Positions 1 through 5,890 of a DNA stretch of 9,061 nucleotides are shown here, in pieces (positions within the stretch are counted from its first letter, which is position 1; each line of letters starts with the position of its first letter). The DNA is from an uncultured Bacteroidota bacterium (GTDB taxonomy: Bacteria > Bacteroidota > Bacteroidia > UKL13-3), in NCBI GenBank assembly GCA_903898215.1, contig CAIUEQ010000251.1, positions 1 through 9,061 of the forward strand. The letters are read 5' to 3'. The position numbers and the translations under genes are program-made. The notes beneath the pieces are model-generated. The model did no database searches, had not been told where the DNA came from, and saw only the letters and a list, made by a program, of their open reading frames with translations.

Positions 1-209
1 ATAAAGATATCATCGATCAATATCAAATAGGAAAATATGTAAACCTTGAAGATGCAAATGCATTATCAAAAACAATTGATCAACTATTTACCAACGATGC
101 CGAGTTATTACAAATGAGTAAAAATTGTATCACAGCATCCGAGCAAAAATATGATTGGGAAAGTCAGGAAAAATTATTGCTCGAATTATATCAAACACAA
201 ATTGAGTAG
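1..209 (+). CDS. C-terminal end of a glycosyltransferase (GT4-like), 5' truncated by the window edge
   Basis: The reading frame is open from base 3 to the TAG at 207-209, giving the last 68 residues of a protein whose start lies outside the window. The tail reads like the end of a family 4 (group 1) glycosyltransferase. It has a G-K-Y-V turn followed by 'LEDANALSKTIDQLF', the usual acidic loop and helix after the nucleotide-sugar site. It ends in a helix with Y-D-W-E and 'LLLELY', which resembles the common W-x-x-x-x-x-x-L-x-x-x-Y ending of these enzymes. Such enzymes transfer a sugar from an activated nucleotide donor to an acceptor, often in surface polysaccharide synthesis. The catalytic core is not in view, so donor and acceptor cannot be named. 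A strong hairpin terminator follows 22 bases after the stop, so this is the last gene of its transcript. The family call rests on tail pattern only. Confidence 0.6.
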   Translation, partial: KDIIDQYQIGKYVNLEDANALSKTIDQLFTNDAELLQMSKNCITASEQKYDWESQEKLLLELYQTQIE

Positions 210-231
210 AATTAATTTTAATTGAAGCATC

Positions 232-267
232 AAAAAAAAGACAGGCATATAGCCTGTCTTTTTTTTT
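232..267. terminator. Bidirectional intrinsic terminator between convergent genes
   Basis: A perfect inverted repeat has a 7-bp G/C-containing core (GACAGGC at 240-246, GCCTGTC at 252-258) and a 5-base loop. It is flanked by eight A residues on the left and nine T residues on the right. Read on either strand this is a stem followed by a T-run, so it can end the glycosyltransferase transcript (+) and the barrel-protein transcript (-). It lies between the two convergent stop codons, where a shared terminator is expected. Confidence 0.92.
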
Positions 268-280
268 GATATTTTTAAAA

Positions 281-1474
281 CTACAATTTAAATGGCGCAA
301 TTGATTGCAGATTTAATCCAAGACTTAAAGTTGCTGTATTATAAGTACCAATGCTATATTCTCCTGAAATTGTCAGTAAAAGAATTTTCAATCTGAAACC
401 TACATTTGCTCTAAAATTAGACACTGTTCCTGAGATATTAATTGGGTCAATAGCATTTAGTATTTTAGTAGTATGAGGATTGTAGTTAGTTCCTCCCATT
501 GAAGGAGGGATAGGTTGATACTTATCATTTGGAACAGGGATTGGATAATTCCCTTCCAATTTCATATTAACTGTAGAATAGGCATAATTTACACCAATGT
601 AAGGAGTGAAAAATAAAAGTTTTTTAGAAATGATAGTACCCACTGTCATACCATTTCCACTGAAAGTTAATTTTTGATTGTCATATTTAATTGAAGGGTC
701 AGGATTATAATTTGTTGTATCAGTATTTGAAGAAAGTAACTGTCCCATAACAAACTCTGAATTAAATGAAGTGTATCCCGCAAATACTGACCAATCCCAA
801 CCCGGCATATTCTTAATTACCGGAATCCATTGTTTAATATCGTGTTTAAATCCTATACCAAATATACCAGCTTTAAAACTACCAACTTGTGTTTGAGGGA
901 AAAACCTTAATGAAACTTCAGTTTTTTTAACCAAACCAACACTGAGTTGTATCATAGGTAAAGAGGGAGTGTATGGCACACCTAAACCAGTTGGTAATTG
1001 AAGTTTTGTAATTGCAGTATCTTTTGTTATTGATGGACCAACGGGAGGGGTGAAAGTAATTCGTGACATTACATCAACCCAAGGTGAATTTGAATTTTTT
1101 GTACCATATAAAGTTGAAAGATTTGGATCAGCTCCTGCGGGTAAAACGAAACGAGCCTTATTTGGGTCTGTGTTTAATCCAATATTATTCATATTGAAAG
1201 ATTGATCAGCTGAAGGAACCATTGAAGCTCCTAAATTGAATTTAATATCAAATCCACCCAATCCTAATGGCTTAGCAGTATTATACCAACCATCATTTAG
1301 TCCTTGAGCAAAACCTTTCATCATCGGTGACATATAAGCATTAATTAATTTGTTGCCATCGTCTACTCCTGATTTAAGGAATTCACCAACCTGATCTTGA
1401 GCCAATGCATTTTGAGTATTGAATAAAATTGCAAGGGTTAAAATTGCTGCTGCTTTGAGTAAGTGTTTTTTCAT
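281..1474 (-). CDS. Secreted outer-membrane-type protein, DUF6588-like, probable beta-barrel
   Basis: This 397-residue protein starts with a classic signal peptide: M-K-K-H, a hydrophobic core at about residues 5-18, and a probable cut after A-L-A at residue 25 (next residue Gln). The mature N-terminus is helical and polar ('VGEFLKSGVDDGNKLINAY'), followed by 'GLNDGWYNTAK' and 'LGLGGFDIKFNLG', a pattern I associate with the Bacteroidota DUF6588 family. The rest consists of short alternating strands with Gly and aromatic residues ('GSFKAGIFGIGFKHDI', 'ANVGFRLKILLLTISGEYSIG'), as in an outer-membrane barrel. Its function is unknown. An in-frame TTG at 1489 would give five more residues. I prefer the ATG at 1474 because a -7 promoter box at 1507-1500 would put the transcript start almost on the TTG, and the ATG yields a better signal peptide. 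It is transcribed alone, convergent with the glycosyltransferase and divergent from the aminopeptidase gene. Confidence 0.75.
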   Translation of the reverse strand: MKKHLLKAAAILTLAILFNTQNALAQDQVGEFLKSGVDDGNKLINAYMSPMMKGFAQGLNDGWYNTAKPLGLGGFDIKFNLGASMVPSADQSFNMNNIGLNTDPNKARFVLPAGADPNLSTLYGTKNSNSPWVDVMSRITFTPPVGPSITKDTAITKLQLPTGLGVPYTPSLPMIQLSVGLVKKTEVSLRFFPQTQVGSFKAGIFGIGFKHDIKQWIPVIKNMPGWDWSVFAGYTSFNSEFVMGQLLSSNTDTTNYNPDPSIKYDNQKLTFSGNGMTVGTIISKKLLFFTPYIGVNYAYSTVNMKLEGNYPIPVPNDKYQPIPPSMGGTNYNPHTTKILNAIDPINISGTVSNFRANVGFRLKILLLTISGEYSIGTYNTATLSLGLNLQSIAPFKL

Positions 1475-1499
1475 AATAGTTTTTTTCAAGTTTAAAAAT

Positions 1500-1507
1500 C
1501 AAAGATA
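1500..1507 (-). promoter_or_regulatory. Bacteroidota -7 box for the DUF6588-like gene
   Basis: On the minus strand the sequence is TATCTTTG, an exact match to the TAnnTTTG -7 element used by the primary sigma factor of Bacteroidota. It ends 25 bases before the ATG at 1474. The -33 region at the usual 19-base spacing is weak (AATG against TTTG). The position implies a leader of about 20 bases and supports the ATG at 1474 over the TTG at 1489. Confidence 0.6.
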
Positions 1508-1583
1508 TGAATGTATAAATCATAGACATTAAAATTACTTAAACAGACAATAAAATATGTAGAATGACGTGGTTATTATATCA

Positions 1584-1615
1584 GTTGTTTACAAAACATT
1601 TAAATAGTTTATTTG
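1584..1615 (+). promoter_or_regulatory. Candidate promoter for the methionine aminopeptidase gene
   Basis: GTTG at 1584-1587 is followed after 20 bases by TTTATTTG at 1608-1615. This matches the Bacteroidota -33/-7 pair TTTG / TAnnTTTG with one mismatch in each box. It would give a leader of roughly 75-80 bases that contains the hairpin at 1638-1667. A second weaker choice is ATAATTTG at 1634-1641. In such AT-rich DNA neither is certain. Confidence 0.3.
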
Positions 1616-1637
1616 CCAATAAATATTAAAGCAATAA

Positions 1638-1667
1638 TTTGATTGGAGTTTAGGGGCTTTAATCAAA
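1638..1667 (+). promoter_or_regulatory. Stem-loop in the presumed 5' leader of the aminopeptidase gene
   Basis: TTTGATTGGAG (1638-1648) can pair with CTTTAATCAAA (1657-1667) as an 11-bp stem with an 8-base loop. Two of the pairs are G-U and so form only in the plus-strand RNA, which agrees with the direction of the gene downstream. The stem ends 32 bases before the GTG start. No T-run follows, so it is not an ordinary terminator. It matches no riboswitch I recognise and could be an RNA-stability or translation-control element, or chance. Confidence 0.35.
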
Positions 1668-1699
1668 CATCAAAATAAATCATTAAACATTTTCACACC

Positions 1700-2494
1700 G
1701 TGGCTTTCAGAGAAAAAGGATCAAAAATAATTATTAAAACACCGGAGCAAATTGAGGGAATCAGAAAGAGCAGTATGCTTGCCGGTAACACGCTAAATAT
1801 TGTTGCGCCATATGTTAAGGAAGGTGTAACAACTGATTACCTAAATAAAATTTGTGCTGAATATATTAATGATAACAAAGCAAAAGCTGCAACTTTAGGA
1901 TACCATGGTTATCCAAAGGAAACATGTATATCGGTGAATGATGTTGTTTGCCATGGTATTCCGGGAAAATATGAATTACGTGATGGCGATATTTTAAATG
2001 TAGATGTTACCACTATATTAAATGGTTATTTTGGTGATACCAGTAAAATGTATACTGTGGGAAATGTTTCTGAACATGCCCAAAAACTTATTGACGTTTC
2101 AAGAGAATGTTTGCGAATTGGAATCAAACAATGTTTTAGCGGAAACCGTGTTGGAAATATTGGTTATCAAATAAACAAATATGCTACCTCTAACGGATTT
2201 TCTGTAGTGTATGAATTTTGCGGACATGGCGTAGGTATTAGGTTTCACGAAGAGCCAGAGATAAGTCATGTAGACGAAAAAAATACCGGGGCTGTGCTTC
2301 TACCGGGAATGATTTTTACCATTGAGCCAATGATAAACGCAGGTAAATCAAGATGCAAAATTGATAAAAATGATGGCTGGACAGCACGAACAATTGATGG
2401 AAAACTTTCAGCTCAATTTGAACATACCATTTTAGTAACAGAATCTATTCCCGATATTTTAACTGATGTTGACGGAGAATATCCTAAAAAGTAA
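1700..2494 (+). CDS. map: Type I methionine aminopeptidase
   Basis: This cytoplasmic dinuclear-metal enzyme removes the initiator Met from nascent proteins when the second residue is small. The 264-residue length is normal for bacterial type I enzymes. The ligand set is complete by comparison with E. coli MAP: Asp102 (N-V-D-V), Asp113 (G-D-T-S), His176 (C-G-H-G-V-G), Glu209 (T-I-E-P) and Glu241 (Q-F-E-H-T). The substrate-binding histidines are His85 (V-C-H-G-I-P) and His183 (F-H-E-E-P). The N-terminus 'IIIKTPEQIEGIRKS' is typical. The start is GTG: an in-frame stop lies at 1676-1678 with no ATG after it, and the next Met (residue 26) would remove conserved sequence. In many bacteria map sits in the ribosomal-protein cluster, but here it stands alone, so it may be a second copy. 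Its stop is 4 bases from that of the convergent thioredoxin-like gene. Confidence 0.96.
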   Translation: MAFREKGSKIIIKTPEQIEGIRKSSMLAGNTLNIVAPYVKEGVTTDYLNKICAEYINDNKAKAATLGYHGYPKETCISVNDVVCHGIPGKYELRDGDILNVDVTTILNGYFGDTSKMYTVGNVSEHAQKLIDVSRECLRIGIKQCFSGNRVGNIGYQINKYATSNGFSVVYEFCGHGVGIRFHEEPEISHVDEKNTGAVLLPGMIFTIEPMINAGKSRCKIDKNDGWTARTIDGKLSAQFEHTILVTESIPDILTDVDGEYPKK

Positions 2495-2498
2495 TTGA

Positions 2499-2999
2499 TT
2501 ATTTCTTAGCTAATATTGCTTTAATCTTTTCTTCTAAAAGAAACTCATCTCCTTCGTTGTAACCTGTGTGAGTGTATACAATTTTTCCATTCCTATCCAG
2601 TAAAACTGTAAACGGAATTAGTAGAGCATTTAGCGAACGTTGCAAATCTTTATTTACATCTAACAAGCAATCAAAATCCCAACTTTGTCCATCAACAAAA
2701 GGTTTTACTTTTAATAAATTTTTTGAATCATCAGTACAAACAGCAACCATCACCACATCATATTTTGCTTTCCAATCGTCCAACATATTATCATTAATAT
2801 TTGTCAACTCCTTCTTACAAGGTGTACACCAAGTAGCCCAAAAAGAAATGATCGTGATCTTGCCGTTCTTAGAATAATCAGCAGTGTTAACGTTTTTGCC
2901 GTTGATATCTTTTAAAATCATACCGGGCATAGTCTGTCCGTTTTGAGCAAAAACAATCGAACTAAATAAAATAAAAGCAGATAAGATAAGGTTTTTCAT
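2499..2999 (-). CDS. Secreted TlpA/ResA-like thiol-disulfide oxidoreductase
   Basis: This 166-residue protein has a signal peptide (M-K-N-L-I-L..., hydrophobic to about residue 17, probable cut after V-F-A18 before Gln) followed by a single thioredoxin-fold domain. The active site W-C-T-P-C has Cys58 and Cys61 after the buried strand 'KITIISFWATWC'. The cis-Pro strand is 'LLIPFTVLLD' with Pro129, and 'GKIVYTHTGY' follows, as in TlpA/ResA/AhpC-TSA-type proteins. Two more cysteines (88 and 111) are present. There is no lipobox and no second membrane segment, so it should be soluble in the periplasm. There it would reduce disulfides, for example in cytochrome c maturation or during envelope stress. 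The true partner is not visible. An upstream in-frame ATG at 3047 would add 16 residues and bury the signal peptide. The -7 box at 3025-3018 lies downstream of that ATG, so I use the ATG at 2999. Confidence 0.9.
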   Translation of the reverse strand: MKNLILSAFILFSSIVFAQNGQTMPGMILKDINGKNVNTADYSKNGKITIISFWATWCTPCKKELTNINDNMLDDWKAKYDVVMVAVCTDDSKNLLKVKPFVDGQSWDFDCLLDVNKDLQRSLNALLIPFTVLLDRNGKIVYTHTGYNEGDEFLLEEKIKAILAKK

Positions 3000-3017
3000 T
3001 TCGCTATTTTTATGAAT

Positions 3018-3048
3018 CAAAACTACAAAACTTTCACAAAATAACATA
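3018..3048 (-). promoter_or_regulatory. Bacteroidota-type promoter for the TlpA-like gene
   Basis: On the minus strand TAGTTTTG (3025-3018) matches TAnnTTTG exactly. A TATG (3048-3045; consensus TTTG) lies 19 bases upstream, the usual spacing. The -7 box ends 18 bases before the ATG at 2999, giving a very short leader. It falls inside the longer version of the reading frame, which argues against the ATG at 3047. Confidence 0.6.
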
Positions 3049-3099
3049 CACCAACAAAAACTTGTGAATAAACACAGGGAACATTTTTATCAAAGCATT

Positions 3100-3107
3100 T
3101 ATATTTG
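3100..3107 (+). promoter_or_regulatory. Bacteroidota -7 box for the tandem ligase gene
   Basis: TATATTTG matches TAnnTTTG exactly and ends 25 bases before the ATG at 3133, the same spacing as for the DUF6588-like gene. No good -33 box is seen at 19-20 bases upstream. The box lies downstream of an in-frame GTG at 3064, so that longer start would not be on the transcript. Confidence 0.55.
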
Positions 3108-3132
3108 TTACAATAAATTTAATAACTCATCA

Positions 3133-5802
3133 ATGAGGATAGGAATATTTTTTGGAGGTAATTCACGCGAACGTGAGGTTTCGTTTGCAGGCGGTAGAAC
3201 GGTATACGACAACTTGGATAAATCAATATTTGATGCTGTCCCAATTTTTGTAGATAGTTTTAATAATTTCATTTTACTCGATTGGCATTTAATTTATAAA
3301 GGAAGCATTCGTGATTTTTATCCTCCAGTTGACTTTTTAAAAAAATCAAAAGTTCCCATTCAAATTTATACAGAAAGTATTGAAAGTGCTTATCATGATA
3401 ATGGAAAAACCATCGCTTCAAAACTTGGAAAAATCATTCAAATCGAAGAGCTTAACAAACTAATCGATTTTGCTTTTCTTGCATTACATGGTTCATTTGG
3501 AGAAGATGGGACGATCCAAGGATTGCTGGAGTGGCAAGGGATTCCGTATAGCGGATCAGGAATTTTACCTTCAGCAATTGGTATGCATAAAAAAACTCAA
3601 AAGAGTTTAATGCAACATGCTAATTTTAATTCTCCTGATTTTACAAGCATTTCAAAAAACAACTGGACAACAAACGATAAGAAAAAAATTTATGCTTCAA
3701 TAAAAGCTGAACTCAAATTTCCATTTGTTGTAAAACCTGCAAATCAAGGTTCGTCTGTTGGTGTTACTGTCTTAGCAAAAGATAATTATGAAGCCTTTGA
3801 ATCTGCTTTAGATAAAGCATTTTTTATGTGTAAGGTTTCAAAAAAACAATGGTCAATCTTATCCAAAGATGAGCAGATCGTTTTCATTCAAAAACTTTCA
3901 GATATCAGAGAAGGAATTGGTTTGCCATGTTTACTTGATAAAAAAATCATTTACCATCCCGATGAACTAATTGATATACTGAATAAGCATTTCAAAAAAC
4001 ATGATGCTGTTTTATTAGAAAGTATTTATAGCGAAACAGAAGCTCTATTAGAATCATTTATTGCAGGCAGAGAATTTTCGTGTATCGTTTTAAAAAATGA
4101 GGACGGAACATCAGTAGCCTTACCTCCTACCGAAATTGTAAAAGGACAGGAAGTTTATGATTATCGTTCAAAATATTTACCCGGATTATCACGAAAAATT
4201 ACCCCAATAGATTTGCCGGAAAAAGATGTTCAGCGAATCAGAAAAGAATGCGAGCGTTTATTCGATTATTTTAAATTTAACACTTACGCACGTATAGATG
4301 GCTTTATCAATTCTAAAGGGAAACTTTTTTTGAATGACCCGAATACTACTTCAGGAATGATGCCTTCCTCATTCTTTTTTCATCAGGCTGCCGAGATTGG
4401 CTTAAATCCCTCACAGTTTTTAACATATATCATTCGTACTTCCATTGCCGAAAGAATTTCAACTTGGCCAATACATTTTCAACTGAAAAATTTATTGAAA
4501 GTAATCGATGATAAATTAATTCTCATCCCTTCAAAAAAATCTGCCAAGAAAAATGTTGCAGTATTTATGGGTGGGTATTCAACAGAGCGTCATATATCAG
4601 TTGAGAGCGGAAGAAATATTTATGAAAAACTTTCTTCTTCCACAAAATTCAGCCCGTTTCCGGTATTCGTTTCGGGAAATGAAAACCAACATGAATTATT
4701 TTTACTTCCGATTAATATCATGTTAAAAGACAATGCTGATGATATCAAAGAAAAGGTGATGCATTTTAAACGCGCAGCAATAGTTGATAAAATTATTGTT
4801 GATTGTAAAGCTATTATCAACAAGTACGGAAGTCCTAATAATTTATTCACGCCAAGGAAAATTTCTTATTTAGAACTATCGAAAATGACTGATGCTGTTT
4901 TTATAGCATTGCATGGAAGACCAGGAGAAGACGGACAAGTTCAGGCTGAATTGAATAAATTTAAAATCCCATATAATGGATCCGGTGTTGATAGTTCACG
5001 TATCACCATCAATAAATTTGACACCAATGAATTGCTAAGAAACCACGGATTTTTAGTTGCAGATCATATGCTGATTCATGATTCTGAATGGAAAAAAAAC
5101 ATCAACGATATCATAAAGAAAGTTGAAAAAATCGGCTATCCGTTAATTGCCAAACCTGCTGATGATGGTTGCAGTTCGGCAGTTAAAAAAATAAAAACTA
5201 AGCAGGAATTATTGAATTATGCCGAAGGAGTTTTTAGGAGTTCATTAGTAATTTCTTCAGAGCTTGCAGCAAAATTAAATCTTAAACCTAAAGAAGAATT
5301 TCCTAAGAAGAAATATTTTTTAGTAGAGAAATTTGTTGACAAAGGAAAGTCTGTACATTTTCTGGAAATTACCGGAGGCTTACTCACTCACTACGAAAAA
5401 GGAAAATTAAAATATGAGATTTTTGAGCCAAGCGAAACTTTAGCAGAAGGAGAAATTTTATCATTGGAAGAAAAGTTTTTAGCGGGGCAAGGTCAAAATA
5501 TTACTCCTGCCCGTTTCTCTCCAAACAAAAAATCTCAAAAAATAATCAGCGAAAAAATCAAACATCATCTAAAGGAAGCTGCAAAAGTGTTGAAGGTTGA
5601 AGGTTATTGCAGAATAGATGCTTTCGTAAGAATTTTTCAAAACAATAAAGTAGATGTGATTTTTATTGAGGTGAACTCGTTACCGGGAATGACTCCTGCC
5701 ACTTGTATTTTTCATCAATGTGCAATAAACAATTATAAACCTTTTGAGTTTATTGATAGTATTTTAGAGTTTGGTGAACAAAGAGTAAAATTGGGAAAAT
5801 AG
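3133..5802 (+). CDS. Tandem fusion of two D-alanine--D-alanine ligase-type ATP-grasp modules
   Basis: This 889-residue protein holds two full Ddl-like units where a normal Ddl has 300-360 residues. Ddl joins D-Ala to D-Ala (or a variant acceptor) using ATP in the cytoplasm for peptidoglycan precursors. Module 1 (about 1-450) has G-G-N-S-R-E (Glu13), L-H-G-S-F-G-E-D-G (His119), Lys153, K-P-A-N-Q-G-S-S (Lys201, Ser207), G-R-E (Glu314), the omega-loop Y-D-Y-R-S-K-Y (Tyr348), R-I-D (387-389) and N-D-P-N-T-T-S-G-M. About 70 extra residues lie between Lys201 and Glu307. Module 2 (about 474-889) has G-G-Y-S-T-E (Glu485), L-H-G-R-P-G-E-D-G (His594), Lys628, K-P-A-D-D-G-C-S-S (Lys674, Cys680), E-K-F (Phe782), R-I-D (827-829) and E-V-N-S-L-P-G-M-T (Glu846, Asn848). 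The frame is continuous, with a linker at about 451-473. The ATG at 3133 is chosen because it begins the first beta strand and follows a -7 box; the GTG at 3064 adds 23 unrelated residues. I leave the symbol blank because the activity of each half is uncertain. Confidence 0.93.
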   Translation: MRIGIFFGGNSREREVSFAGGRTVYDNLDKSIFDAVPIFVDSFNNFILLDWHLIYKGSIRDFYPPVDFLKKSKVPIQIYTESIESAYHDNGKTIASKLGKIIQIEELNKLIDFAFLALHGSFGEDGTIQGLLEWQGIPYSGSGILPSAIGMHKKTQKSLMQHANFNSPDFTSISKNNWTTNDKKKIYASIKAELKFPFVVKPANQGSSVGVTVLAKDNYEAFESALDKAFFMCKVSKKQWSILSKDEQIVFIQKLSDIREGIGLPCLLDKKIIYHPDELIDILNKHFKKHDAVLLESIYSETEALLESFIAGREFSCIVLKNEDGTSVALPPTEIVKGQEVYDYRSKYLPGLSRKITPIDLPEKDVQRIRKECERLFDYFKFNTYARIDGFINSKGKLFLNDPNTTSGMMPSSFFFHQAAEIGLNPSQFLTYIIRTSIAERISTWPIHFQLKNLLKVIDDKLILIPSKKSAKKNVAVFMGGYSTERHISVESGRNIYEKLSSSTKFSPFPVFVSGNENQHELFLLPINIMLKDNADDIKEKVMHFKRAAIVDKIIVDCKAIINKYGSPNNLFTPRKISYLELSKMTDAVFIALHGRPGEDGQVQAELNKFKIPYNGSGVDSSRITINKFDTNELLRNHGFLVADHMLIHDSEWKKNINDIIKKVEKIGYPLIAKPADDGCSSAVKKIKTKQELLNYAEGVFRSSLVISSELAAKLNLKPKEEFPKKKYFLVEKFVDKGKSVHFLEITGGLLTHYEKGKLKYEIFEPSETLAEGEILSLEEKFLAGQGQNITPARFSPNKKSQKIISEKIKHHLKEAAKVLKVEGYCRIDAFVRIFQNNKVDVIFIEVNSLPGMTPATCIFHQCAINNYKPFEFIDSILEFGEQRVKLGK

Positions 5803-5836
5803 ATTCTGCCCATTACGAAAATTCAAATATTTACGT

Positions 5837-5867
5837 TTTGCTATTACTCTGTAAAAGTTGATATTTG
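5837..5867 (+). promoter_or_regulatory. Candidate promoter for the PASTA-surface protein pair
   Basis: TTTG at 5837-5840 is followed after exactly 19 bases by GATATTTG at 5860-5867. This is the Bacteroidota -33/-7 arrangement with one mismatch in the -7 box (G for the first T). The -7 box ends 23 bases before the ATG at 5891. The PASTA gene may therefore have its own start of transcription in addition to read-through from the ligase gene. No hairpin terminator is visible in the 88-base gap. Confidence 0.5.
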
Positions 5868-5890
5868 GCTGCGAAATTATTAAACAATAG

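Noticed and set aside
2480..2530. Intrinsic terminator between the convergent aminopeptidase and TlpA-like genes
   Set aside because: Only a short, AT-only imperfect inverted repeat is present in and around the 4-base gap, too weak to call.
2572..2877. 101-residue open frame on the plus strand
   Set aside because: It is antisense to the well-supported TlpA-like gene, has no family resemblance and no promoter-start arrangement of its own.
3064..3132. GTG-initiated N-terminal extension of 23 residues on the tandem ligase
   Set aside because: It starts upstream of the TATATTTG promoter box, and the added residues precede the normal first beta strand of the Ddl fold.
4480..4560. Possibility that the two ligase modules are separate genes with an internal start
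   Set aside because: The frame runs through without a stop. The first in-frame Met of module 2 (residue 479) falls after its first beta strand, and no promoter-like box was seen.
4620..4850. 76-residue open frame on the minus strand
   Set aside because: It lies wholly opposite module 2 of the tandem ligase, where both sequence motifs and frame support the plus strand.
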